From contig NC_057817.1 in the NCBI RefSeq assembly GCF_910594005.1, forward strand, positions 32,279,001 to 32,343,000: a DNA stretch of 64,000 nt, read 5' to 3'. This DNA is from Cervus elaphus. Lineage: Eukaryota > Chordata > Mammalia > Artiodactyla > Cervidae. A model generated the notes under the pieces. The model was not told the origin of the DNA. It was given only the letters and a program-made list of their open reading frames with translations, and did not search any database. Position numbers and translations under genes: made by a program. How positions within the stretch are numbered: position 1 is the first letter of the stretch; every line of letters starts with the position of its first letter. Below are positions 1-10,077 of the stretch, one piece after another.

Positions 1-1019
1 TGGAAAACCACACAAAACAGGTGCACAGTTTAAAGAATTGTTAGACAGCATGCCCCCACCCCAACAGGAGTCAGAGTCTTCTATTCCCCCGGCCTCCACC
101 GCCCAGTCACAACATGGCTCTCTGCATCCGCCCCCAGTATATATAGGATGCTATTAAGGATCGAAGACAAAGTTCAGAACCCTGAGCTTGATATTCTTGT
201 ATTACTCAATCCTGTCTGCCCCCCAGCCCCCGGCAAAGTGAGATTTTACATTTTTACTTTGGTTCTAAAGGTTTTTTGTCTCAAAGTTTTACAGAAGAGT
301 ACAACTCAGTTATGCATTATTAGATATGCGATTTTCACTTTATAATATGAAGGAAATAGAGCTGCTCTGGGGCAGACTCATTCCTTATTCACAGCTAATG
401 CTGAGAACATAATGTCATAAAGGATCTACAGATGCAAAAACATAATTCTATCATGATGGGATGAAGAAATTAAAACATTATTTAAAATAACCTCAGAGTC
501 AACTTTGAATGAGTAAAGTTTAGGTCTCCAGGGACTGTCTGCAGAGTCATTATGTTGTAGTGATGTTAAAAGGTGGCCAGAGGCATTGCTTGTTACCTGG
601 GATGGTTGAATCAAAATGAGAAATAAGTTTTCACCTTTTTTTTTTCCCTTAACACTCAGAGAACTTTAATCTTCTCTTTATGTGATTTCTTCTCTCTTTT
701 AATTTAGGTCTTCCAGAGCCAGAGCTGAAATGGATGATGTGTTCCTTGCTTGTTCTCAGAAGGTTCAAATCTTGGTAACAATGCAGAGGTTGAAAAGTAA
801 AGATACATGTGTCTCATTTGGGAGTCTCAAAGCTCTAATGCTAGGTGGTTTTTAATGCATGGTAATGTATCACCTTTACCAGGACATTCTGTGCATTAAA
901 TAACATAATAAGCATACACAGCAGCTTGGGGCACACCCCAGGAGTGCAGGAAGGGTTAGGGAGGAGCTGAGTTGGGTGGGAAGGATTCCAGACTGGGTGG
1001 GAATTGGGCTCTTCTTCCT
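1..1019. other. Unrecognised sequence, no gene found
   Basis: I recognise neither a repeat family nor a gene here. The only gene-like signal is a pyrimidine-rich tract ending in AG near 684-708, followed by a short open stretch; it is treated as a doubtful finding. Short open frames show no family motif. Confidence 0.5.
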
Positions 1020-1190
1020 GCAGCTGTTTCTTATCTGGATGGCCTTGGGCCTGTCTCCATGTGGTGAAGCCTTAGTCTCTTCATGGGTAAATGGGGGGAG
1101 ATACCACTTTTTTCCAGGGATGCTGGGAGGATTAATGGTGATGCTTATCATTGACTTAGTGCTCACTGTGGACCGCTGTGTCCTGACATC
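1020..1190 (+). mobile_element. MIR-like SINE remnant
   Basis: The order of motifs (a 'cttgggcctgtctc' stretch, then 'cagtctcttc'-like text, then a 'gtaaatgggg' stretch, then 'gggaggattaatg') follows the forward MIR tRNA-SINE core. Divergence is high, so the limits are approximate and the call is tentative. Confidence 0.45.
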
Positions 1191-1270
1191 TGCTATCTCA
1201 CGTGTTCCTCTCAACATACTGCCCTCCTCACGTTACTCATGAGCAACTAGAAAACATAGGAGACGTAAGT

Positions 1271-1289
1271 TTTTTTTTTTTTTTTTTTT
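1271..1289. repeat. Poly(T) tract
   Basis: Uninterrupted T run of about 18-19 bases. I looked for a duplicated target flanking it and found none, so it is listed as a simple homopolymer and not as a retrotransposon tail. Confidence 0.9.
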
Positions 1290-1364
1290 ACTGGGGGCGC
1301 TTTGCCATTTCCACACCCAGCTCCATCCCACCGACCCCACGAGAGGCATGCTCCGTCCTGCTTT

Positions 1365-1495
1365 GATAGTTTGAAACCTCTTTCGAGTTACTTGATCTCT
1401 CTCAACCTTAATTTTCTCACATATAAAATGGGGATTAAAATAATACCTTTCTAGTGGTTGTAGTGAGGATTAAATGAGATGATGCATTTTGGTTT
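1365..1495 (+). mobile_element. MIR SINE, forward
   Basis: Shows the MIR 3' half in order: loss-of-function tRNA-like leader, 'cctcaattttctcatataaaatgggg'-type block (here diverged), then 'gtgaggattaaatgagatgatg'. This is the classic conserved MIR core and tail. Ancient (pre-eutherian) SINE. Confidence 0.8.
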
Positions 1496-1854
1496 TTATT
1501 AGTGGTGGCCAGTCTGTTTGTTGTGGAAGGTCTTGTCTGAGGCCCAGCTGCCCGCGGGGCGGCCACTGCGGTACCCCATGTTTCCCCACCACAGCCCTCC
1601 TGGTGTGAGCAAAAGGAAGGCGTTTTCTTGGTTTTCTCTTGAGGGGAACAGCTGGGGCTAGAGGAAGACAGTTGTGGCCTTTGGCCTGTGACGGTGTCAG
1701 CTACAAATTGGCACTTGCCGAGAGTGTTTGCCAGTGACTGAACAGCAACAACAGGGCATTTGCCATCTGCCTGCCCTGCTGCAGCCGCTGACCTCCCGCA
1801 CTCCTGGAAGGGAGCCCACGGTGGAGAGTGAGGCACTCTGCGCCCCCGAGAAAC
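1496..1854. other. Unrecognised GC-rich stretch
   Basis: GC-rich sequence between a MIR and an LTR. A reverse-strand open frame of 133 codons spans it but has no recognisable family motif and runs into the MIR, so I treat it as chance. Confidence 0.45.
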
Positions 1855-2150
1855 TGGTGGTACAGGTTTTGAGATAGTTAGATATTTTTAGGAGCTGATT
1901 TCATGGTCCCAATTCCTGCATCTCCTCATGTCTAGAAAAGCACTAACTCCCTTCATGGTGACATCAACTTCTTGTGACTAGCAGAAAGCCTTTTGGAAAA
2001 AGGCTTGTTTGCCCTGAGCTCCTCCTTCACCAGAATCTTATATTTTGACCATCCCCCACTGCTTCTTTGAGCTACCAGACTCCAGTACTCATTTTGCCCC
2101 AAAGAAAACTTAACTCACACCTCTCACATTGTACATTGTTTTAGTTGACA
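1855..2150 (+). mobile_element. Solo ERV LTR (bovine BTLTR1-like)
   Basis: About 296 bp starting in TG and ending in CA. The interior matches my memory of the bovine BTLTR1 class: a 'gagatagttagatattt' block near the start, 'cttcatggtgacatcaact' in the middle, and an R/U5 end with 'ttttgccccaaa', 'aacttaactca', 'ctctcacattgt' and 'agttgaca'. No internal viral genes flank it, so it is a solo LTR. A clean target duplication was not found. Family name is from memory. Confidence 0.75.
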
Positions 2151-2784
2151 ATGGAAACTCCTGATACAGCCCAGGAGCCCCTCAGCCTGAATAATAGGAA
2201 AATAGCAGAGAGATGAGGAAAGCACAATTTGTATGACTTTTCTCTCTATCACCTCCTTTCTCTAGTCCATAAACGTCTCTCAGCTATGGCCTCTCAGCAG
2301 CTTCCTCAGGGTTTAAAACTTGACACTTCAACTTTTAATGAGAAATAATAGCCACATTTAGCTTTATATTTTTTTCTTGTGTCAAACCTTATATTTGTTT
2401 GCTCTCTGGAAGAGAAATAAAAGTGTATCATCTTGTCCATCTTGGTCTGGACATTAAATAGAAACAGTCAAATTGAAACTGAATGTCAGCAAAAAGGTTT
2501 TGTTTTGGCTATGGGGTTTCAGATATGATTTTCCTGGTCCCCGAGGCCCTGGGAAGTGCAACTCTTCACAGCAGGGGCACAGGCTGTTTCTTTATGGAAG
2601 TCTCTTCAAGGGTCTTAATAAAAGAAATGTTCACATACTCAGGTATGGGGAAGTCATTCTGGCTTCTATGTGAGTTAAGTTGAATTTGATGCTAACTAGA
2701 CCAGCCTGTTTGTGATATTGTACATCTGCTTTAATTTTTAATGAAAAGGGCACAGAAGTAAAGAATGTCCGTGTTAAAAATAAA
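2151..2784. other. Unrecognised sequence
   Basis: About 630 bp with short overlapping open frames in two phases and no repeat or gene signature that I recognise. Confidence 0.45.
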
Positions 2785-3495
2785 GACATCCATTTGAGCA
2801 ACACGGATGGATCTAGAGATTATCATGCTAAATGAAACAAGCCAGACAGAGAAAGACAGCTCTATTGGAAAGTGAAAGTGTTAGTTGCTCAGTCGTGTCT
2901 GACTCTTTGCAACCCCATGAACATTATAGCCTGCCAGGCTCCTTTGTACGTGGAATTCTCCAGGCAAGAATACTGGAGTGGATTGCCATTCCCTTTCTCC
3001 AAAAGATCTTCCCAACTCAGGGATCAAACCTGTGTCTGCTGCATTGCAGGTAGATTCTTTACCTTCTGAGCCACCAGGGAAGCCCCCAAGGCAAATGTAT
3101 GATATCACCTATATGTGGAATATAAAAAGAAAGAATGATATAAATGAACTTATATATAAAATGGAAATAGACCCATAGACATAGACAAGATGCACATAGA
3201 AAACAAACTTGTGGTTATCAAGGGGAAAGTGGGCATAGGGATAAGTTAAGACATTGGGATTAATATACACACACTACTATATATACAATAGATAACCAGC
3301 AAGGACCTACTGTACCACATAGGGAACTATACTCAATGTTTTGTAATAACCTAGCAGGGAAAAGAATCTGGAAAAGAGTATGTATGTGTATGTGTATATA
3401 AAACTGAATCACTTTGCTGTATACCTGAAACTAATACAACATTGTAAATCAACTAGATTTCAATTACAAACATAAAAAATAAAATAAAAATAAAG
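2785..3495 (+). mobile_element. L1 3' end (artiodactyl type), forward, split by a SINE
   Basis: The L1 ORF2 C-terminal/3' UTR text is clear: a 'acggatggatctagagattatcat' region at the start, 'tatatgtggaatataaaa' near 3112, 'aaggacctactgtaccacat' near 3301, 'gaactatactcaatgtttt' and 'actgaatcactttgctgt' near 3402, and 'aacattgtaaatcaacta' before an A-rich tail. Positions 2870-3088 are a later SINE. The element is 5'-truncated to its last several hundred bases. Confidence 0.88.
2870..3088 (-). mobile_element. Bov-tA SINE, reverse, inside L1
   Basis: Complete reverse-oriented Bov-tA: 'gttgctcagtcgtgtctgac' at the tail side, 'caggcaagaatactggagtg' in the Bov-A part, 'cccaactcagggatcaaacc' and 'gagccaccagggaagcccc' at the tRNA-derived head. 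It interrupts the L1 3' end, so it is younger than that copy. Confidence 0.95.
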
Positions 3496-3530
3496 GCTAA
3501 GTGCCCGTCTTCCTGGGATGCAATGCTGGT

Positions 3531-3882
3531 CCTCCTTCGATGAAAGGACTCCCTTCCCAGGTGCCATGGCCACATTGATCCACTGTCCATGTGCTGGTCT
3601 GATTTTTTGAAACCTTGAAGGAAAGTATCCCTGAATTGTTTGATATTCTTTGTTCTGACAAGATATGAAACTATGCTGATAACCGTGCTTCTCTGGAGCA
3701 ATTCCTCCTCCTTCGATGAAAGGACTCCCTTCCCAGGTGCCATGGCCACATTGATCCACTGTCCATGTGCTGGTCTGATTTTTTGAAACCTTGAAGGAAA
3801 GTATCCCTGAATTGTTTGATATTCTTTGTTCTGACAAGATATGAAACTATGCTGATAACCGTGCTTCTCTGGAGCAATTCCT
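3531..3882. repeat. Perfect 2 x 176-bp tandem duplication
   Basis: Positions 3531-3706 and 3707-3882 are identical base for base on my reading, directly abutting, period 176. Each copy begins 'cctccttcgatgaaagg' and ends 'ctctggagcaattcct'. The reverse-strand translations of the two copies repeat the same peptide. It sits in the upstream (U3-like) part of the LTR-like sequence at 3531-3996. Confidence 0.95.
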
Positions 3883-3996
3883 CAGCGTTATCTGAGAGGC
3901 TGTCTTCTGGGCTCTAGTCCTCAGTCTGATCCAGATAAAACCCTTTTCTATTTCTACTATGGACTGTTTATTGATTATTTTCACTGACAGCCTGTT
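3531..3996 (+). mobile_element. ERV LTR-like sequence with U3 duplication
   Basis: After the tandem duplication comes an LTR-style R/U5 region: 'cagcgttatctgagaggctg', 'gggctctagtcctcag', an 'agataaaaccc' polyadenylation-like signal near 3935, and a terminal 'attttcactgacag'. The 'tctgagaggctg...tagtcctca' block is shared with other bovid LTRs. The 5' limit is uncertain, and no viral interior is attached. Confidence 0.6.
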
Positions 3997-4874
3997 GTAT
4001 CAAAAAGCTATTTGGCTGTGTCCTCAAGTTGAATCCTACCTTCATTAGTTTCTCTTCTAGGTCCTCATTTGGATGCAGGATGTGTGCCCAAGGACTAGAG
4101 GGACTCAGGCTGCTCTGAGGATGCTCATCTAGCCCACATGTCTTCTTTGTCCACTGACTTAAAGTTCTGTCACCAGCCATGATCCCCAGAAGGGCACTGG
4201 TATAATATTACATGGGAGGTATTGTGTTCCAGGGACTTAGTCCCCTTCTTTGGAGAGTGTCATGGGCCCTGGCTGCAGGCTCCTCAGACTCCTCCCCACC
4301 AGGCTTGCAGGCTCCGCCCTTGTGGCCTTAGGGCTCTCCTTCGACCACATATCCCTATCTCTCCTCCCTCCTCCTCACTCCCTGCTCAGGTATGTTTCCT
4401 CCACAGATCCTTTACTGTTGAGTCTGCTGACCTTATAGTCCTCCAAGAAAAATATATATGTTTTTCTCTTTGTAAAATACATTTTATAGATTAATTTCTT
4501 CCTCTTTCCTTGTAAAACCCTGTGGCACATGAAATTTGTTGAAAAGTACAAGATTTTTGATCTCCTTCTGTGCCAGGGAATTTAAGGTTCCACAAGCTTG
4601 CAGGCTTCTTTTCCAAGCTCTCTTTGCTTTGGCAAAAACAAGCGAGCAAACAAATAAAACATAAAAAGAACTCTTCTCAACTACCTGTGTGATGTATTAG
4701 CAATTCTCACTGAACATAAGACACAAAAATTTCTTCTTTTCTTGCAAATATGATAAGGTCCCTTTGAAACTGTTTTTCTCTTCTCTTTCTTCAGGTAAAA
4801 TTAGAAGAAGTGTCTTAAAATATATTTGTACTTTTCTGATTATTGATATCTAAGGAGTTTATGTATATACCCAT
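3997..4874. other. Unrecognised sequence
   Basis: No repeat family or gene recognised. The part at 4260-4400 is C-rich and the part at 4620-4870 AT-rich. Confidence 0.45.
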
Positions 4875-4917
4875 AAGACCCAATATGTGAAAAAAAAAAA
4901 AAAAGACCCAATATGTG
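4875..4917 (+). mobile_element. Poly(A)-only insertion with 15-bp TSD
   Basis: The 15-mer 'aagacccaatatgtg' occurs at 4875-4889 and again at 4903-4917, and the gap between is 13 A residues with nothing else. This is what target-primed reverse transcription would leave if it stopped inside the poly(A) tail. Confidence 0.75.
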
Positions 4918-4959
4918 TATAACTAATACATTTAATTTGTCCCTTTGTCCTTTCCCTGG

Positions 4960-5100
4960 GGATTCCTGTTATTCTTTCATCCACTCAATCACTCTCTCAT
5001 TCATTCATTCAATAAACATTTTGAATGCCTCCTTTATATCAGACATGTGCAAAGCCTACTATGGGGATGGTATAGAATACATACGGCCATAGGCTAAAAT
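4960..5100. mobile_element. Ancient interspersed repeat, family uncertain
   Basis: Contains the 'cattcattcattcaataaac' and 'gaatgcctcctttatatcag' pattern typical of old MIR/L2-type repeat ends ('...tattgagtgcctactatgtgccag...'). Too diverged for me to name. Confidence 0.4.
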
Positions 5101-5224
5101 ACTACATTTTTTAGCCATCTGAGTAGCTGAGTATTACAGGCTGAGCTGTCTAGAAGTAGACTCTGTAGTTTGGTGTATATAGAGGTTTTAAGGTACAGAG
5201 TCCCCTTCCTGGCTGAGGTCCAGG

Positions 5225-5391
5225 GGTATCTGCACTTTTCTGAGCTTCAGGAGACTGAGTTCTAATATTAGCTCTGCCCCTAACAAGCTGTGTGATCTTG
5301 AATAGGTTGCTTCACCTCTCTGGATTTAATTTTCCAATCGCAAAACCTAAGAGAGAGGTTATATATTCTATAAGGTTCCTTCTCATCTTAT
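5225..5391 (+). mobile_element. MIR SINE, forward
   Basis: MIR core in order: 'agctctgcccctaacaagct', 'gtgtgatcttgaataggtt', 'cacctctctggatttaattt'. The downstream part is interrupted by the SINE that starts at 5401. Confidence 0.8.
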
Positions 5392-5400
5392 AGTTTTAAG

Positions 5401-5532
5401 TGCATGTGGGTGCTAAGTTGCTTCTGTCATGTCCAACTCTTTGGGGTCCTATGGACTGGAGCCCTCCAGGCTCCTCTGTCCATGGGATTCTCCAGGCAAA
5501 AATACTGGAGTGGCTTGCCATGCCCTCCTCAG
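5401..5532 (-). mobile_element. Bov-tA-type SINE, truncated, reverse, with TSD
   Basis: Carries the reverse Bov-A block 'ctccaggcaaaaatactgga' and the tail 'gctaagttgcttctgtcatg'; the tRNA-derived head is missing. It is bounded by 'agttttaag' at 5392-5400 and 5533-5541, a perfect 9-bp TSD, so the truncation happened at insertion. Confidence 0.93.
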
Positions 5533-5816
5533 AGTTTTAAGTAGTACCTGCCATTTCACTGGAGGGTATAGTAATAATGGTGTTACCGTTTACACTTGTA
5601 TGAATACTTCATTACTTGCAGAAATAGAAAAATCTGTCTTCATGACATCCTTATGCAGTAGGTTGGCAAGGAGATGTTATTCCAGTTTTAAAAATAATAA
5701 AATAGATTTAGAGAGCATCTTAAGAAACTCACAAAGATGGTCAATTTTGCCTCAGTAAAATCACCAGACCAGGAATGTCAAATAGCTCCTGAGTTCATGC
5801 TGATATCCAGTGGTTT

Positions 5817-6742
5817 TAGAGATAGAATTTTTTTTTCATTTATTTTTATTAGTTGGAGGCTAATTACAATATTGTAGTGATTTTTGCCATACATTGACAT
5901 GAATCAGCCATGGATTTACATGTATTCCCCATCCCGATCCCCTCTCCCGCCTCTCTCCCCATCCCATCCCTCTGGGTCTTCCCAGTGCACCAGGCCTGAG
6001 CACTTGTCTCATGCATCCAACCTGGGCTGGTGATCTGTTTCACCCTAGATAATATACATGTTTCGATGCTGTTCTCTCAGAACATCCCACCCTCACCTTT
6101 TCCCACAGAGTCCCAAATTCTGTTCTGTACATCTGTGTCTCTTTTTCTGTTTTGCATATAGGGTTATCATTACCATCTTTTTAAATTCCATATATATGCG
6201 TTAATATACTGTATTGGTCTTTATCTTTCTGGCTTACTTCACTCTGTATAATGGGCTCCAGTTTCATCCATCTCATTAGAACTGATTCAAATGAATTCTT
6301 TTTAATGGCTGAGTAATATTCCATGGTGTATATGTACCATAGCTTCCTTATCCATTCGTCTGCTGATGGGCATCCATGTCCTGGGTATTATAAACAGTGC
6401 TGCGATGAACATTGGGGTGCACGTGTCTCTTTCAGATCTGGTTTCCTTGGTGTGTATGCCCAGGAGTGGGATTGCTGGGTCATATGGCAGTTCTATTTCC
6501 AGTTTTTTAAGGAATCTTCACACTGTTCTCCATAGTGGCTGTACTAGTTTGCATTCCCACCAACAGTGTAAGAGGGTTCCCTTTTCTCCACACCCTCTCC
6601 AGCATTTATTGCTTGTAGACTTTTGGGTAGCAGCCATCCTGACTGGCGTGTAATGCTACCTCATTGTGGTTTTGATTTGCATTTCTCTGATAATGGGTGA
6701 TGTTGAGCATCTTTTCATGTGTTTGTTAGCCATAGAGATAGA
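5817..6742 (-). mobile_element. Young L1 3' end (BovL1), reverse, 10-bp TSD
   Basis: Reverse-strand L1: poly(T) side at 5827, then 3' UTR text 'ttagttggaggctaatta', 'gacatgaatcagccatgg', 'gggttatcattaccatc', then the ORF2 C-terminus. The 5' truncation falls after 'gatgttgagcatctttt'. Both ends carry 'tagagataga' (5817-5826 and 6733-6742). About 0.9 kb of a roughly 6-8 kb element. ORF2 is broken. Confidence 0.93.
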
Positions 6743-6764
6743 TGTTTTATTTGGAAGGAAGGAG

Positions 6765-6975
6765 ATGGATATTTATTGAGTGTTTCCTCTGAAGCATCAG
6801 TGGTAGGTTGCTTTACCTGTATTCTTTCATTGTGTATGACTATGTTTCTGTGTTTTTATGTATTATCCCATTTTACAGATGAGAGAATTGAGGTTTACTT
6901 ATGTGGCTTGCCCTAGTAAGAAATGGAGATAGATTTAATCTTTATCTTCTCTTATTCCAAAGCATAGAACGGCCA
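6765..6975 (-). mobile_element. MIR SINE, reverse
   Basis: Reverse MIR: 'tttattgagtgtttcctct' at the 3'-derived side, then 'attatcccattttacagatg' and 'gagagaattgagg', with a diverged '...cttgccctagtaag' block. Confidence 0.75.
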
Positions 6976-7460
6976 GAGAACATGGAGTACAATCCTCAAC
7001 TAGACTTTTCCAGTGGGGCCAGTAAAACGGCTTCCCTGAAACAAGGGTAGTCTTGACTGGAGTGGTTGTGCTGTTCCAGCCTAATTTTCCCAGTATCCAG
7101 CAACTTTCCTTCATGGACCGTCTTTATGCAGATTCAAGGAGACCCTGTGCTCATGTTACTGTTGAAGATTTAACATCTCTTCTCTAGGCTGGATTTCTTT
7201 TTTTTTTTCAAAAAGATATTTTTATTTTTTTTCTTTTTCTTTTCCATTTATTTTTATTAGTTGGAGGCTAATTACTTTACAATATTGTAGTGGGTTTTGT
7301 CATACATTGACATGAATCAGCCATGGATTTACATGTATTCCCCATCCTGATCCCCCCTCCCACCTCTACAAGCAATAAATGCTGGAGAGGGTGTGGAGAA
7401 AAGGGAACCCTCTTACACTGTTGGTGGGAATGCAAACTAGTACAGCCGCTATGGAGAACA

Positions 7461-8191
7461 GTGTGGAGATTTCTTTTTTTTTTTTTTTTAATTTTTTTAT
7501 TAGTTGGAGGCTAATTACTTCACAACATTTCAGTGGGTTTTGTCACACATTGATATGAATCAGCCATAGATTTACACTTATTCCCCATCCCGATCCCCCC
7601 TCCCATCTCCCTCTCCACCCGATTCCTCTGGGTCTTCCCAGTGCACCAGGCCGGAGCACTTGTCTCATGCATCCCACCTGGGCTGGTGATCTGTTTCACC
7701 ATAGATAGTATACATGCTGTTCTTTTGAAACATCCCACCCTCACCTTCTCCCACAGAGTTCAAAAGTCTGTTCTGTATTTCTGTGTCTCTTTTTCTGTTT
7801 TGCATATAGGGTTATCGTTACCATCTTTCTAAATTCCATATATATGTGTTAGTATGCTGTAATGTTCTTTATCTTTCTGGCTTACTTCACTCTGTATAAG
7901 GGGCTCCAGTTTCATCCATCTCATTAGGACTGGTTCAAATGAATTCTTTTTGATGGCTGAGTAAAATTCCATGGTGTATATGTACCACAGCTTCCTTATC
8001 CATTCATCTGCTGATGGGCATCTAGGTTGCTTCCATGTCCTGGCTATTATAAACAGTGCTGCGATGAACATTGGGGTGCATGTGTCTCTTTCAGATCTGG
8101 TTTCCTCAGTGTGTATGCCCAGAAGTGGTATTGCTGGGTCATATGGCAGTTCTATTTCCAGTTTTTTAAGGAAACTGTGTGGAGATTTCTT
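7461..8191 (-). mobile_element. Inner young L1, reverse, 15-bp TSD
   Basis: Inserted into the inverted arm of the outer L1. 'gtgtggagatttctt' occurs at 7461-7475 and 8177-8191, and removing 7476-8191 restores a continuous L1 sequence. It has a poly(T) run, then the 3' UTR, and the ORF2 C-terminus (about 139 codons open at 7829-8248, ending in a 'YSILTHIYGI' motif). 5'-truncated to about 0.7 kb. Confidence 0.94.
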
Positions 8192-8290
8192 AAAAAACTG
8201 GAAATAGAACTGCCATATGACCCAGCAATCCCACTCCTGGGCATACACACCAAGGAAACCAGATCTGAAAGAGACACGTGCACCCCAATG
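8069..8290. repeat. 102-bp near-perfect palindrome with 18-nt spacer
   Basis: The inner L1 end (8069-8170) and the resumed inverted arm of the outer L1 (8189-8290) are reverse complements with 5 mismatches in 102 positions by my count. The spacer is 8171-8188. It arises because the inner L1 happens to be truncated next to the homologous part of the inverted outer L1. Confidence 0.92.
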
Positions 8291-8305
8291 TAGGCTGTAT
8301 TTCTT

Positions 8306-9429
8306 AAAGTGGTAGTCAAGTCATTTGATTAAAGGTGTTTAAGGGGTTTGTTTATTATTTCTGCTCCGTCTGACTGATAAACACAACCTGTTAAGCTGGC
8401 TTGATCTAAAATTCATTTATTACAGAAATAGTACTGAAATTTAACTAATTTTCTGGTTTCTTGGGTTTACATGAAGTCTCATGGTGTTGATGTATTATCC
8501 ACTTGAATATTTAAATGTTTAGTTAGGTTCAAAATAAATCATTTTGTCCCCCTTCCTAACTCTTACTTTGTCATTAAGTTTGTTTGGCTTACTGGCCGCT
8601 TAGGTTTCCCCCACAGTGAATCCTTTTGTAACTCCATGCTTTTCCCCAAAGTTATAATTATGCATGGAGCAGGAAGCTGTGGGGAAAAGCAATTTACAGT
8701 TCTTTGTAACTTTGGGCAAACCACAAACAGCATCAGAGAACTGAGAAAAGTGCAATCTCATGGGCAATAAGCATAGTTGTTTATTGAAAAAGCGACATTG
8801 AACGTAACAGTCCAATAGATTTTTTTCAATACTCACCGAATCGTTTTCCTTCAAAATTTTGAACTGTTTGCTTCACCAAAGAAATATCATATTTGGAAAG
8901 TTGCAGGTGAATCAGGTTTTCAAATGGACACTTAGATGGACTCTATTTCCTCTTTAGAAATGTTGAACTTAGAAAGAATTTGCGAGGAAATTTGATTCCA
9001 TCCTCTTGGTCCAAAAGATGAAGTAACTTGCCTAAGGGAATACAGGTGGCTGGGGCATAGGAGGAATAAGACAGGGGCTCTTGGCTTTCTGACAGGGCTG
9101 TTGTTCTTGCTCCAAATGCTGCAAGCTCCCTTGTGTAAGAAACAGGATATCACATGTTGGTTAAGAGTTATCATGCACTGGTGATAGCCTACATATGGGT
9201 GACCAATTATTTTTATAATGCCCCATGCTTATAAAAAATTCAAACCGCAATATGAAGTGTATAAAAGGACACAGAAGCGAAAGCCTACTACTTCTGGGCC
9301 TCCTTCAACCTTATTCCCCAGAGCTTTACCACCAATGGCTTGGTCTATAGCCATCTGGATTTTTCTAGGCATATTTAAAACTCCTTTCTCCCCACAAACA
9401 CACACAATTTACTTTTAAAAATTAAAATT
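8306..9429. other. Unrecognised, single-copy-looking sequence
   Basis: No repeat or gene recognised over 1.1 kb. The part at 8590-8900 keeps scattered CpGs and few low-complexity runs, so it is noted as a possible conserved non-coding block. Confidence 0.45.
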
Positions 9430-9433
9430 AAAT

Positions 9434-9452
9434 TATATATATATATATACAT
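9434..9452. repeat. (TA)n microsatellite
   Basis: Short alternating TA run in an AT-rich stretch. Confidence 0.85.
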
Positions 9453-9987
9453 AATTCTGTAATTTGCTTTTATAGCAAAAAATAGGTCATGGGCTTCTCT
9501 CCATGTCAGTGTATATAAGAGCACCTCCTCCCTGTGTGGTGCTCCAATGGGTAGGACAGAAAACCTTTAACCAGTTTCCTACTGATATAAAACTTGGCCA
9601 GTTTTTAAGAACTACAAATCATGACCATGGACTATCACATCAGTGGGTCACAGCACCATCCAGTCTGCCCCTCTCCTCCCCTAGCAGTTGTAGGAGTCCC
9701 TACTACCTACATCTGATCGTCATTCAATCTTTGGTCTGATAGTTCCAGGGGATATTATAGTCAGTACCAGCATATGCCAGGGACAACGCAGTGGGCAGCT
9801 CTAAAATCCCACTGAACATAATTTGTGCTTCTGTAGTGACTCAGAGTTTTTCAGAGCTGCAGGCTCTTTGTTAAATGACCATTATCCTATAGAAATCAGA
9901 TGGTGCTGGTTATTAGAAGTGTGGACCGAGAGAACATCAAAATCAATCATCGGCATCAGCATACCTGAAAAACACTGCTGCTATTTC
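9453..9987. other. Unrecognised sequence
   Basis: About 530 bp with no repeat family or gene that I recognise. Confidence 0.4.
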
Positions 9988-10077
9988 ACCTCTTCCTTCC
10001 TTCCTTCCTTCCTTTCTTTCTTTTTCTTTTTCTCTCTTTCCCTCCCATTCTTTCTTTCATTTTTTCTTTCTTTTTTA
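9988..10077. repeat. Polypyrimidine (CCTT/CTTT)n tract
   Basis: About 90 bases almost purely C and T: CCTT units first, then CTTT and CTTTTT units. Confidence 0.92.

Larger units (their letters stand above)
7185..8305 (-). mobile_element. Twin-primed L1 with 5' inversion, host of a second L1
   Basis: Flanked by 'taggctggatttctt' (7185-7199) and 'taggctgtatttctt' (8291-8305), a 15-bp TSD with one mismatch. From 7200 to about 7366 it is a reverse-strand L1 3' end. From about 7367 the same element continues in forward orientation ('aataaatgctggagagggtg' onward), a typical 5' inversion by twin priming. That inverted arm is split at 7461-8191 by a second L1 and resumes to 8290. Confidence 0.92.

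Noticed and set aside
976..1242. 88-codon frame with hydrophobic segments
   Set aside because: Coincides with the MIR-like remnant; hydrophobicity follows T-rich codons.
1271..1289. Poly(T) as another tail-only insertion
   Set aside because: No duplicated flank on either side.
1435..1836. 133-codon reverse open frame
   Set aside because: Overlaps a MIR at its C-terminal end; composition is Ser/Gln/Ala-rich with no recognised family.
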